Positions 8,427 to 17,208 of a DNA stretch of 64,000 bases are shown one piece after another; the first letter of the stretch is position 1, and every line of letters begins with the position of its first letter. A program made the position numbers and the translations under genes. The notes under the pieces are model-generated. The model saw only the letters and a program-made list of their open reading frames with translations, was not told where the DNA came from and searched no databases. The stretch comes from Brevirhabdus pacifica (lineage in GTDB: Bacteria > Pseudomonadota > Alphaproteobacteria > Rhodobacterales > Rhodobacteraceae): the NCBI RefSeq assembly GCF_002797755.1, contig NZ_PGFI01000012.1, positions 310,001 to 374,000 on the forward strand, read 5' to 3'.

Positions 8427-9733
8427 GCGTGCCCCGCCCGCGCGGATTGCTGCTGAGCGCGCCCGCCTCGGGCAGCGGCAAGACCGTGCTGAGTCTCGCA
8501 CTTTTGCGGGCGCTCGGTCGCGACGGCACAGGGGTCCGCGCGGCCAAGAGCGGCCCGGACTACATCGATCCGGCCTTCCACGCGGCGGCCTGCGGCACTC
8601 CTTCCGTCAACCTCGACGCCTGGGCCATGCCGGTGGAAGAGCTGCGCCAGCGGGCCACGGGCCAGGGCGGCGATCTGCTGCTGGTCGAGGGGGCGATGGG
8701 GGTGCTTGATGCCGGGCGCTGCGGCGAGGGCTCGGCGGCGGATCTGGCGACGGCACTGGGCATCCCGGTGGTGCTGATCCTCGACATCGCGAAACAGGCA
8801 CAATCGGCGGCGCTGGCCGCGGCCGGTCTGCGGGCGCTGGCGCCCGATCTGCCGCTCGCGGGGGTGATCCTGAACCGCGCAGGCTCGGACGGGCACGTGG
8901 CAATGGCGCGACAGGGACTCGCCAAGGCGGGCATCCCGGTGCTGGGTGCGGTCCGCCGCAACCCCGCCCTTGCCCTGCCGGAACGCCACCTGGGCCTGGT
9001 CCAAGCCGGCGAGACCCACGCGCTGGAGGCCTTCATCGAAGCCGCCGCCGACATCGTGGCCGAGGGGGTCGACCTTGCCGCCCTGCGCGACGCGGCGCTT
9101 CCGCTGACGCCACCCGCCGGCGCGGCACGATCCTTTGCCCCGCCCGGTCAGCGGGTCGCCGTCGCCCGCGACACCGCCTTTGCCTTTGCCTACCCGCATC
9201 TGCTGTCGGACTGGCAGGCCGAGGGGGCCGAGATCCTGCCCTTCTCCCCCCTGGCCGACGAGGGGCCCGATCCCCGCGCCGACGCGGTCTTCCTGCCCGG
9301 CGGCTACCCCGAGCTGCACGCCGGGCACCTGTCGGCGGCGCGCGGTTTCCGCGCCGGGATGGCCCGCGCGGCGGCGATGGGCGCGCGGGTCTACGGAGAG
9401 TGTGGCGGCTACATGGTGCTGGGCGAGACGTTGGAGGACGCGGCGGGCGTGCTGCACCCGATGCTGGGGCTGCTGCCGCTGGGCACCAGCTTTGCCCGGC
9501 GCCGTCTGACCCTGGGCTACCGCAACCTCACGCCCATGTCGTCCGATGGCGCCTGGCCCGGTCCCGGCCCCCTGAAGGGGCACGAGTTTCACTATGCCAC
9601 CATCACCCACGAGGGCGAGGCCGAGCGGCTTTTCGCAGCCTCTGACGCCACCGGCGCCCCTCTGCCCGAGATGGGGATGCGGCGGGACAACGTGGCCGGA
9701 TCCTTCGCCCACCTGATCGCCACCGCCGGCTAG
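8423..9733 (+). CDS. cobB: Hydrogenobyrinic/cobyrinic acid a,c-diamide synthase CobB
   Basis: ATP- and glutamine-dependent amidation of the a and c carboxylates of the corrin ring. The 436-residue protein has an N-terminal P-loop-type domain (SAPASGSGKTVLSLALLRAL) with the characteristic GPDYIDPAFH and GVMDG-like EGAMGVLDAG blocks. Its C-terminal class I glutaminase-like domain has the nucleophile region YGECGGYMVLGE and HEFHY. Translationally coupled to cobA by an ATGA overlap. It ends 46 bases from the convergent cobM. Confidence 0.94.
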   Translation: MSVPRPRGLLLSAPASGSGKTVLSLALLRALGRDGTGVRAAKSGPDYIDPAFHAAACGTPSVNLDAWAMPVEELRQRATGQGGDLLLVEGAMGVLDAGRCGEGSAADLATALGIPVVLILDIAKQAQSAALAAAGLRALAPDLPLAGVILNRAGSDGHVAMARQGLAKAGIPVLGAVRRNPALALPERHLGLVQAGETHALEAFIEAAADIVAEGVDLAALRDAALPLTPPAGAARSFAPPGQRVAVARDTAFAFAYPHLLSDWQAEGAEILPFSPLADEGPDPRADAVFLPGGYPELHAGHLSAARGFRAGMARAAAMGARVYGECGGYMVLGETLEDAAGVLHPMLGLLPLGTSFARRRLTLGYRNLTPMSSDGAWPGPGPLKGHEFHYATITHEGEAERLFAASDATGAPLPEMGMRRDNVAGSFAHLIATAG

Positions 9734-9779
9734 CCCCCTGCTTCATTGTCGCGGAAATATCCCCGCCGGAGGCGTCTCC

Positions 9780-10562
9780 TCAGCCGCGTTTCTTGCGGGC
9801 CCCCTCGGCGCGGGGGCGCAGGACATGGGGCATCGCCGCATCATATAGGGCGCTGTCGGGGAACTCGGCGGCTTCAAACACCCGGCCGACGAAGACCAGC
9901 GCCGTGCGCGTCAGCTTGGCGGCGCGGGCCTTTTCGCGGATGTCCGACAGGGTGCCGCGCAGAAACGCCTGATCGGGCCAGCCGACGCGGTAGGCCACCA
10001 CCACCGGGCAGTCGGCACCATAGTGGGGCGTCAGTTCCCGCTCCACATGCAGCAGGTTGCGGATCGACAGGTGGATCGCCAGCGTCGCCCGGGAACGGCC
10101 AAGGGTCGCCAGATCCTCGCCCTCGGGCATGCCCGAGGATTTCATCGCCGTCCGCGTCAGGATCACCGTCTGCGCCAGTTCGGGCACGGTCAGTTCCTGC
10201 CCCAGCGCGGCAGCGGCGGCGGCGAAGGCGGGCACGCCGGGGATGATCTCGAACGGGATCTCCAGCGCGCGCAGACGGCGGATCTGCTCGGCGATGGCAC
10301 CGTAAAGGGACGGATCGCCCGAATGCACCCGCGCCACGTCGTGGCCCTTGGCGTGGGCGTCCGCGATCTCGTCGATGATCTGGTCAAGGTGCAGGGGGGC
10401 CGTGTCGATCACCCGCGCCCCTTCGGGCGCACCGGCGACGATGGCCTCGGGCACCAGCGACCCGGCGAACAGGCACACCGGGCACTGCCCGATCAGGCGC
10501 TGGCCCTTGACGGTGATAAGGTCCGGATCGCCCGGCCCCGCCCCGATGAAATAAACCGTCAT
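9780..10562 (-). CDS. cobM: Precorrin-4 C11-methyltransferase CobM
   Basis: SAM-dependent methylation at C-11 of the precorrin macrocycle. The 260-residue length is normal. The tetrapyrrole methylase fold is shown by VYFIGAGPGDPDLITVKG at the N-terminus, VARVHSGDPSLYGAIAEQIRRL (CobM-type GDP motif) and EIIPGVPAFAAAAAALGQELT. A basic C-terminus (ARKKRG) ends the protein. It is the last gene of the cbiX-cobHLI-cbiG/cobJ-cobM chain, and its ATG overlaps the upstream stop as ATGA. Confidence 0.94.
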   Translation of the reverse strand: MTVYFIGAGPGDPDLITVKGQRLIGQCPVCLFAGSLVPEAIVAGAPEGARVIDTAPLHLDQIIDEIADAHAKGHDVARVHSGDPSLYGAIAEQIRRLRALEIPFEIIPGVPAFAAAAAALGQELTVPELAQTVILTRTAMKSSGMPEGEDLATLGRSRATLAIHLSIRNLLHVERELTPHYGADCPVVVAYRVGWPDQAFLRGTLSDIREKARAAKLTRTALVFVGRVFEAAEFPDSALYDAAMPHVLRPRAEGARKKRG

Positions 10563-12397
10563 GACAGGTCCCCGTCGATCTTGCGCGCATAGCCGCGCGG
10601 CGTGAAAATCCAGTTGCCTTCCGCCCCGGCACCGCCGTCGCCCGACCGCGCCACCCGGCTGGTCGAGGCCCCGATCAGCACGATGGTCAGCATGTCGACC
10701 TCGTCCGTATCAAGGCTGCCAAGGTCGCGCAGGCGCAGCGTCTCGTCGGGCCGGCCAAGGTTCGAGGCCAGCAGCACCGGCGTCGTCGCGGGCCGGTGCT
10801 TCAGCAGGATCTGGCGGGCCTCTTCCAGCAGGGTGCGGCGGCGGCGCGAGACGGGGTTGTAGAAGGCGATGACGAAATCACCCTCGGCCGCGGCAGTGAC
10901 CCGGCGGGTGATGGCATCGCGATAGGTTAGCAGGTCCGACAGCGAGATGGCGCAGAAATCATGCCCCAGAAGCGCCCCCGCGCGGGCCGAGGCCGCCTGC
11001 AACGCCGAGATCCCCGGCGCATGGGTGATCGCGACCCGCTTGGCGGGGGCGGTCACGCCGCCCTCATCCTCGGGGCGGGCGACCAGTTCCATCACCAGCG
11101 CACCCATCGCATAGATCCCCGCATCGCCCGAGCAAATCAGCGCCACGCGCCGCCCCTCGCCCGCGCGTTCCAGCGCGTAGCGGCAGCGGGCCTCCTCCTC
11201 GCCCAGGTCGAATTCGCGGTGCTGCTTGGTGCGGGCCCAGGGCCCCAGCAGATCAAGGTAGAGGCCATAGCCCACCAGCTCGTCGGCCTCGGCGATCAGG
11301 CGCGACGCCTCGGGCGTGCGCCAATCGGCCTTGCCGGGACCAATGCCCACGACCGCCAGATGGCCGCGCGGGGTGCCGGGGGCGGCCCCCTCTGCGGCCC
11401 CGCCCTCGTCCGACCCCGGCAGGGCCAGCGCACAGGTCGCATTGGCCGACTTGACCTTTTCGACCGTCAGCCGCCCCTCGGGGCCCGCCGCCAGCAGCGC
11501 CGCCGCCTCGGCCACACCGTGGCAGCCGATCTCGTCGAAAACCACGTCCGAGGGGTTGGCAAGGCGCGGCGTCTGCGCCTCCAGCTCGGCCACAGGGTGG
11601 AAACGGGCGGGCACGTTCAGGAAACGGGCCACGGCGTGGATCGCGGCCTCGTCTGATTTCAGATCGACGGAATGGACCGCCGCGATGTCGCCGGGGGCGT
11701 AGCCATTCTCGGCAAGCGTCGCCATGACCAGCGCCTGCATCTCGTCCACCGGGCAGCCCCGCGCGGCGCCAAGCCCCAGCATCAGCCGGCGGCGGCGCCA
11801 GATCAGCGGCTCGCAGCCCTCGACCGACAGGACCACGGGCGCATCCGCATCGGCGGCGTCCGAGCCTGTCAGCCTGTCGCCCAACTGCTCGGCCAGCGGC
11901 GCCAACCAATCCGCCCTGCCCGACTGCCGGGCCGGCGCGCCGCCCAGCAGGGCCGCCATCGCGGGTTTGGCGTCCGAAGGGTTTTCCAGCATCCAGCCGG
12001 CGGGCGGCTCGTCCAGGGCCACGCCAAGGCGGGCGTCGCCGGTGGTGGTGATGGCGGCACCCGCCCCCTCGATCATCGCGGCGATCCGCCGGGCCAGCGC
12101 GTTGGCTCCCCGGTGCCCGCCCAGCAGGGGGACGACGGCGCTGCCATCCTCGGACAGGGCCAGAACCGGCGGCTCTGCCCGCTTGTCGGACAGCAGCGGC
12201 GCCAGACAGCGGATCAGGATCCCGCTCGAGGCGATGCCGACGATGGCGTGACCGGCCAGAAAGAGCGCCCGCAAATGGGTCGCCACGTCGTCGAAGTCCC
12301 GCCCGCGCAGGTCGACCCGCGCCCCCAGTTCACCCGCCAACCTTTCGGCAAGCGGCAGGGCCGAGGGCAGTATCGCCACGAGAACGGTCTCAGACAT
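10559..12397 (-). CDS. cobJ: CbiG-CobJ fusion: lactone-opening protein plus precorrin-3B C17-methyltransferase
   Basis: A 612-residue bifunctional protein. Residues ~1-120 are the CbiG N-terminal domain (IASSGILIRCLAPLL, PLLGGHRGANALARRI). A linker is followed by the CbiG C-terminal/CobE domain at ~185-325 (LGLGAARGCPVDEMQALV). Residues ~345-595 are the CobJ/CbiH methyltransferase (VVGIGPGKADWRT, ICSGDAGIYAMGAL, FYNPVSRRR). CobJ contracts the ring and methylates C-17; CbiG opens the delta-lactone in the early-cobalt route. I prefer the ATG at 12395-12397 over 12403, since AAAGG then sits six bases upstream rather than touching the start. It overlaps cobI by 8 bases and cobM by 4. Confidence 0.92.
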   Translation of the reverse strand: MSETVLVAILPSALPLAERLAGELGARVDLRGRDFDDVATHLRALFLAGHAIVGIASSGILIRCLAPLLSDKRAEPPVLALSEDGSAVVPLLGGHRGANALARRIAAMIEGAGAAITTTGDARLGVALDEPPAGWMLENPSDAKPAMAALLGGAPARQSGRADWLAPLAEQLGDRLTGSDAADADAPVVLSVEGCEPLIWRRRRLMLGLGAARGCPVDEMQALVMATLAENGYAPGDIAAVHSVDLKSDEAAIHAVARFLNVPARFHPVAELEAQTPRLANPSDVVFDEIGCHGVAEAAALLAAGPEGRLTVEKVKSANATCALALPGSDEGGAAEGAAPGTPRGHLAVVGIGPGKADWRTPEASRLIAEADELVGYGLYLDLLGPWARTKQHREFDLGEEEARCRYALERAGEGRRVALICSGDAGIYAMGALVMELVARPEDEGGVTAPAKRVAITHAPGISALQAASARAGALLGHDFCAISLSDLLTYRDAITRRVTAAAEGDFVIAFYNPVSRRRRTLLEEARQILLKHRPATTPVLLASNLGRPDETLRLRDLGSLDTDEVDMLTIVLIGASTSRVARSGDGGAGAEGNWIFTPRGYARKIDGDLS

Positions 12398-13124
12398 GGG
12401 CATCCTTTCCGGGGATGAGGATCATGGAAAAATAGGGCGCGGTATCGGGCGCGTCGGCCAGCGCCGAGACGGTCTGATGCGGCAGCGAAGCATGGCTGAC
12501 GAAACGCGCGCGATCGGTGAGGCCCAGCGCCTCGACCACCCGGCGGGCCTTGGCGAAATGCCGCCCCAGCTTCATGATCGCGGCGGCATCGGCCTTTTGC
12601 AGACGGTCGGTCAGCGCCTCTTCGGACAGGGTCGCGGGCAGGACGGTCAGCGTCTCTTCACGGGCGCAAAGCGGGCGCTGCGCCGCCGCCGAAACCGCGC
12701 CGAGCGAGCTGACGCCGGGCACGATCCGGACGGGGAAGCGCCCCTCGAGCCGACCGAAGAGATACATGAACGAGCCGTAGAAGAACGGATCCCCCTCGCA
12801 CAGGACCACCACGTCGCGCCCGGCCGAAAGCTCCTGGCCGATCCGCTCGGCGGCCTTGTCATAGACCTCTTGCGCGGGGAAGCGGGCGGCGGTCATCGGC
12901 ACCACGATGGGAATTTCCAACGCGCCTTCGGGGATGAACCCGGCCACGATGGCGCGGGCGAAGCTTTCGCCGCTGTCGGGGGCCGGATAGGCGATGACTT
13001 CAGCATCCCTGATCAGACGCCATGCCTTCAGGGTCAGCAGTTCGGGGTCGCCGGGGCCGGTGCCCACGCCGTAAAGCGTGCCGGGGACCGTGCCGCCGCC
13101 ATCAGCGAGCTCTGAGGGGGTCAT
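12390..13124 (-). CDS. cobI: Precorrin-2 C20-methyltransferase CobI
   Basis: Methylates precorrin-2 at C-20 with SAM, giving precorrin-3A. About 244 residues. Visible family motifs are GTLYGVGTGPGDPELLTLKA, VVVLCEGDPFFYGSFMYL and VRIVPGVSSLGAVSAAAQ. Two starts are possible. The ATG at 13124 overlaps the cobL stop as ATGA and has GGAG upstream; the ATG at 13139 adds five residues (MEPDE). I prefer 13124 on the coupling pattern seen throughout this operon. Confidence 0.93.
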   Translation of the reverse strand: MTPSELADGGGTVPGTLYGVGTGPGDPELLTLKAWRLIRDAEVIAYPAPDSGESFARAIVAGFIPEGALEIPIVVPMTAARFPAQEVYDKAAERIGQELSAGRDVVVLCEGDPFFYGSFMYLFGRLEGRFPVRIVPGVSSLGAVSAAAQRPLCAREETLTVLPATLSEEALTDRLQKADAAAIMKLGRHFAKARRVVEALGLTDRARFVSHASLPHQTVSALADAPDTAPYFSMILIPGKDAHV

Positions 13125-14314
13125 TTCATCAGGCTCCATTGGGTGACGGGCATGGCCGGGCGCCAGCCGTGCAGGCGGCCGATGGCCTCGGCCCGCTGGA
13201 CCGCGACGCGGATAAGGCTGCCGCCGTGGCGCTGGTGCAGCTGGGTCAGGATGGCCTCGGATTCCAGCGTGACCGCATTGGCGACCAGCCGACCGTGGCG
13301 CGGCAGGGCGGCCAGTGCGATCTCGGCGGTGGCGACGCTGAGCCCGCCGCCGATGAAGACCGCGTCGGGGGTGGGCAGCCCTGCCAGCCCCTCGGGGGCC
13401 GAGACGTCCGACAGGCGCAGCCGGGGGGTGCCGAGGATCTGCGCGTTGCTGGCGGCCATTGCACGGCGGTCGGCGTCGGGCTCCAGCCCGGTGGCTTCCA
13501 TGTCCCGATCAGCCCGCAGCCATTCGATCGCGACCGAGCCGCAGCCACAGCCGATGTCCCACAGCCGCTGGCCGCGCCGGGGGGCCAGCGCCGCCAGCGT
13601 CAGCACCCGCAGCTCGCGCTTGGTCATCTTGCCGTCGTGGTGGAAGGCGTCGTCGGGCAGGCCCCAGCGGGGCAACGGGCGGGCGTCTTCCTGGGCCACC
13701 ACCTCGATGGCCAGAACGTGGAAATCGGGGCTGTCGCCGGACCAGTCGCGGGCCAGCCCGTCGCGGCGGGACTCGTCCGGGCCGCCCAGCGCGCCCAGCA
13801 CCGTCATGCGGCTGTCGCCATAGCCGTTGTCGCGCAGGTGCGCGGCGATGGTGGCCGGGGTCGAGCCATCCTGGGTCAGCAGCAAAAGCCGTGCACCGGG
13901 AAAGAAATGGGGGATCGCCTGTTGCGAGGGCCGGCCGTGGACGGTGATCGCATCCAGATCGGCCAGGCTCCAGCGCATGCGGGCGGCGGCCCATTGGAAC
14001 GCCGAGAGGCAGGGGTGATAGACCAGCTCGTCGGCATCAAAGGCCTTGGCAAAGAACGCCCCGGCCGAGAACCACAGCGGGTCGCCCGTGACCAGCACGC
14101 AGGTCAGGGTGCCGCGCAGGGCGCCGATTTCGTCCACCATCGCGCGGAAGGGGCTGGGCCAGTGCATGCGACGGGCGGTCAGATGGGGGGCCAGCCCGTG
14201 GTGCCGGTCGCCGCCCACCACCACCTCGGCGGCTTCCAGAATGGCCTGGGTGGCGGGGGCAAGCCCGTCCCAGCCGTCTTCGCCGATGCCGATCACATGC
14301 AGCCAGGGCGTCAT
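13121..14314 (-). CDS. cobL: Precorrin-6Y C5,15-methyltransferase (decarboxylating) CobL
   Basis: A 397-residue fusion of the CbiE-type methyltransferase (N-terminal, WLHVIGIGEDGWDGLAP and VLVTGDPLWFSAGAFFAKAF) and the CbiT-type methyltransferase/decarboxylase (C-terminal, LWDIGCGCGSVAIEWLRA, a Rossmann SAM site). It methylates C-5 and C-15 and removes the acetate carboxyl at C-12, yielding precorrin-8X for CobH. It overlaps cobH upstream and cobI downstream by ATGA. Confidence 0.95.
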   Translation of the reverse strand: MTPWLHVIGIGEDGWDGLAPATQAILEAAEVVVGGDRHHGLAPHLTARRMHWPSPFRAMVDEIGALRGTLTCVLVTGDPLWFSAGAFFAKAFDADELVYHPCLSAFQWAAARMRWSLADLDAITVHGRPSQQAIPHFFPGARLLLLTQDGSTPATIAAHLRDNGYGDSRMTVLGALGGPDESRRDGLARDWSGDSPDFHVLAIEVVAQEDARPLPRWGLPDDAFHHDGKMTKRELRVLTLAALAPRRGQRLWDIGCGCGSVAIEWLRADRDMEATGLEPDADRRAMAASNAQILGTPRLRLSDVSAPEGLAGLPTPDAVFIGGGLSVATAEIALAALPRHGRLVANAVTLESEAILTQLHQRHGGSLIRVAVQRAEAIGRLHGWRPAMPVTQWSLMK

Positions 14315-14952
14315 GTTCCGTCCCCCCTCAGATCAAGGCTGATGGCATTGAAGGCGCCTGCCGCCATCGCCGAGCCGCCCCGCCGCCCCAGCAGCGTCGC
14401 GTAGGGCAGGTTCAGCGCCGGGGCCATGTCGTGCAACGCCTGCTTGGATTCCGCCGCCCCCACGAAACCCACCGGAAAGGCCAGCAGGACGGCGGGCCGG
14501 GGCCAGCCCTGTTGCAGGCCCTCGAGCAGGTGGAACAGAGCCGTGGGCGCGTTGCCGATCACCACCACGGCACCTTCCAGCCGGTCGCGCCACAGCTCCA
14601 CCGCCGCGGCCGAGCGTGTGGTGCCCAGATCCCGCGCCAGCGCAGGCGTGCGCCCATCGTTCAGGGTGACAAGCGTTTCGCAATCCGGCGGCAGGGCGCG
14701 CCCGATGATGCCGCGGGCCACCATCTCGGCGTCGCAAAGGATCGGCGCACCCGCAGCCAGCGCGGCGCGGCCCGCATCAAGGCAATCGTCGCTGGCGCGC
14801 AGATCGCTGGCCACATCGACCATGCCACAGGCGTGGATCAGGCGGATCGCCAGCGGGTGCAGGGCGTCGGGCAGATGCGAAAGATCGGCCTCGTCGCGGA
14901 TGATGCGGAAGCTTTCGGCGTAGATCCGGTCGGGGCGGCGTTCATAGTCCAC
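14311..14952 (-). CDS. cobH: Precorrin-8X methylmutase CobH
   Basis: Moves the methyl group from C-11 to C-12 to form hydrogenobyrinic acid. The 213-residue protein shows the CobH/CbiC hallmarks YERRPDRIYAESFRIIRDEADL, RLIHACGMVD (with the catalytic His), and VIGNAPTALFHLLEGL and FPVGFVGAAESK in the C-terminal half. It lies six bases downstream of cbiX and is coupled to cobL by ATGA. Confidence 0.95.
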   Translation of the reverse strand: MDYERRPDRIYAESFRIIRDEADLSHLPDALHPLAIRLIHACGMVDVASDLRASDDCLDAGRAALAAGAPILCDAEMVARGIIGRALPPDCETLVTLNDGRTPALARDLGTTRSAAAVELWRDRLEGAVVVIGNAPTALFHLLEGLQQGWPRPAVLLAFPVGFVGAAESKQALHDMAPALNLPYATLLGRRGGSAMAAGAFNAISLDLRGDGT

Positions 14953-14958
14953 CTTGCG

Positions 14959-16146
14959 TCAGTCCCGCGGTTTGAGATGGCGGCGCACGCTTTCCGGCCC
15001 CAGCGGGTGATCCGCATGCGGGTACTCGGGGTGGGCGTGATCATGCCCGTGGTGATGGTCGTGGTGGTGGCCATGATGATGGTCGTGATGGTGATGGTGG
15101 TCATGGCCGTGGTCATGCCCGTGACCATGCCCGTGATCCATGTCCAGCCGGCACGCGCCCGTGCAGAAATCATCGCAAAGCGCGCAATCGGCCACGTTCG
15201 AGCCGGGGGCCGTGGCGCCCTGCCCCTCGACATGGTGATGGTGGCTTTCCTGGGGGCTGCCCACCTCGGCCTCGAACCCCAGCACCTGCGTGCGATATTT
15301 GCACAGGCCGCAGTTCATGGCCGTGTCGCCGGTCAGGATCTCGGTCACGCGCTCGGCGAAGGTCGCCAGCACCTGCGGATGATCGTTGAGATACCCCGCC
15401 TTGACGAATTCGGTGCCAGGGTTGGCGGCAGCCACCATGTCAGTGAAGCCGTAAATCCGGTCGATCAGGATGCCGGTGAACAGGAAGTAGGGAAAGACGA
15501 TGACCCGCTTGTAGCCCAGCTTGACGACGGCCTCGAGGCAGGGCTCCACCAGCGGGAAGGTGACGCCGGAATAGCCGACCTCGCACCAGCCAAAGCCCAT
15601 CCCCTCCCACAGCATGCGGGCGACCTTGGAGACATTGGCATTGGCGTCGGGGTCCGAGGCCCCGCGCCCGATCACCACCAGGCAGGTTTCGTGCCGCGAT
15701 ACGGGGCCGTTTTCGGCGTCAGCGCTGGCGATGGCCTGCTCGATCCGTTCGCTGGCGGCACGGATCATGCGCGGATCCACCCCCAGTTCGCGCCCGTAGT
15801 CGACGCGGATGCCGTGGGTGCGGGCGTATTCGTTCAGCACCGAGGGGATGTCGTTCTTGGCGTGCATGGCAGCAAACAGCATCCCCGGCACCGCCAGAAT
15901 CCGGTCGCAGCCCTTTTCGCGCAGATTGTCCAGGCCGGCGCGGATCACCGGGTTGGCGAATTCCAAATAGCCGTAGTCCACCTCCCATTCGGGCGGCAGA
16001 AGCGCGGGCAGACGCTGGGCCAGAACCGAGAACTCGCGCACGGCATCCTCGCTGCGCGAGCCGTGGCCGCACAGCATGACGCCGATCTTCTCGCCCCCGG
16101 CGGTAGCGCCGCCGCCATTGCTTTCGGAAATTGCCTTGCCGCTCAT
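14959..16146 (-). CDS. cbiX: Sirohydrochlorin cobaltochelatase CbiX with Cys-rich and His-rich tail
   Basis: Class II chelatase predicted to insert cobalt into sirohydrochlorin. Of 395 residues, ~20-275 form two CbiX half-domains: the metal-site motif CGHGSR at 26-31 and VFPYFLFTG at 217-225. The tail contains C279/C282 in MNCGLC, the CxxC type linked to an Fe-S centre in some long CbiX proteins, then C321, C324, C328 and C332, and a stretch at 338-371 that is nearly all His with Asp and Gly. The start ATG at 16144-16146 follows GGGGA. First gene of the cbiX-cobHLI-cobJ-cobM operon. Some relatives act in siroheme or nickel metabolism, but the context favours cobalt. Confidence 0.9.
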   Translation of the reverse strand: MSGKAISESNGGGATAGGEKIGVMLCGHGSRSEDAVREFSVLAQRLPALLPPEWEVDYGYLEFANPVIRAGLDNLREKGCDRILAVPGMLFAAMHAKNDIPSVLNEYARTHGIRVDYGRELGVDPRMIRAASERIEQAIASADAENGPVSRHETCLVVIGRGASDPDANANVSKVARMLWEGMGFGWCEVGYSGVTFPLVEPCLEAVVKLGYKRVIVFPYFLFTGILIDRIYGFTDMVAAANPGTEFVKAGYLNDHPQVLATFAERVTEILTGDTAMNCGLCKYRTQVLGFEAEVGSPQESHHHHVEGQGATAPGSNVADCALCDDFCTGACRLDMDHGHGHGHDHGHDHHHHHDHHHGHHHDHHHGHDHAHPEYPHADHPLGPESVRRHLKPRD

Positions 16147-16503
16147 CCGCGTCGTCCCCTTGCAAGCCAGGCGCAGCGGATCGGAGGGGTCGCACCCCCG
16201 TTCCGACGATGACGCGCAAGCCCCCTGGATGGGTCGGCCCCGCCGTCTTCCGTTCCGCCTGATCGGCCTCGTCCCCGCCCGGTTAGCAGCCCGGCAAGGA
16301 CTGCGCAACCGCCGCCCGCGGCGTTCCGGCGGCCCAATGCGTCATCACCCGGCGGCCCGCAAAGGGCGCGCTTGGCGGTTTCCCCCGTCCTTCCGCCGGG
16401 TTAAGACTGCCGCGACAGGCCGCCGCAGCCGGCGGCGGGGAACGGCCGGGGATGGCGTGTTGATGCGGCGGATAGAAGACGCCCGAAAGGGCCGGGGCAG
16501 GCG
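16147..16503. promoter_or_regulatory. Divergent cbiX / tupB region, 357 bases
   Basis: Non-coding stretch between two divergent metal-related operons, so both promoters should lie here. It contains a perfect 7-base-pair hairpin at 16419-16436 (GCCGCCG-CAGC-CGGCGGC), roughly 70 bases before tupB. I see no cobalamin-riboswitch core and no confident -35/-10 pair. A molybdenum/tungsten-cofactor riboswitch cannot be judged by eye. Confidence 0.35.
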
Positions 16504-17208
16504 ATGAACGAAATAGTGCAAGGGCTGCTCGAGGCGGGGCGGATGATCGTCACCCTCGACCGCGACCTGATCGAGATCACCCTGCGCAGCCTGCAGGTGA
16601 CGCTGACGGCGGTGGTCATCGCCTCGGCCATCGGCTTGCCGATGGGGGCATGGCTGGCAATCAACCGCTTCCGTTTCCGCCGCGAGACGATCGCGCTGCT
16701 GAACGCGCTGATGGGGCTGCCGCCGGTGGTGGTGGGCCTGATCGTCTACCTGATGCTCAGCCGCTCGGGCCCGTTCGGGGTGTTCGGCCTTCTCTTCACG
16801 CCCACGGCGATGGTGATCGCGCAGGTCATCATCGTGACGCCGCTGGTGGCCTCGATCGCGCATCAGGCGATCCGCGATCTCTGGGCCGAGTATCACGACC
16901 TTCTCATCTCGCTCAACACGACCCGGGGACAGCGGATCCTGGCGCTGATCTGGGACGGGCGGCGGGCGCTTCTGACGGCCTCGCTTGCCGGGTTCGGCCG
17001 CGCCATCGGCGAGGTGGGGGCTATCATGATCGTCGGCGGCAACATCGACCACGCGACGCGGGTCCTGACCACCGCCATCGCGCTGGAGACGGGCAAGGGC
17101 AACTTCGCCCTGGCGCTTGGCCTGGGCTTTGTCCTGATCGGGCTGGCAATCGCGCTGAACATCGCCATCCACGCCCTGTCGCGCACCGAGAGGGACAGCC
17201 AATGGTAA
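16504..17208 (+). CDS. tupB: Tungstate-type ABC transporter permease TupB
   Basis: A 234-residue inner-membrane permease of the TupB/ModB type. About five hydrophobic segments are visible: around residues 30-52 (LQVTLTAVVIASAIGLPMGAW), 65-80, 92-115, 175-190 and 200-222. The cytoplasmic EAA-like loop is near LTASLAGFGRAIGEVGAIMIVGG. It imports tungstate (or molybdate) with TupA and TupC. The stop overlaps the tupC start by seven bases. The formate dehydrogenase downstream needs W or Mo, which supports the substrate guess. Confidence 0.87.
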   Translation: MNEIVQGLLEAGRMIVTLDRDLIEITLRSLQVTLTAVVIASAIGLPMGAWLAINRFRFRRETIALLNALMGLPPVVVGLIVYLMLSRSGPFGVFGLLFTPTAMVIAQVIIVTPLVASIAHQAIRDLWAEYHDLLISLNTTRGQRILALIWDGRRALLTASLAGFGRAIGEVGAIMIVGGNIDHATRVLTTAIALETGKGNFALALGLGFVLIGLAIALNIAIHALSRTERDSQW

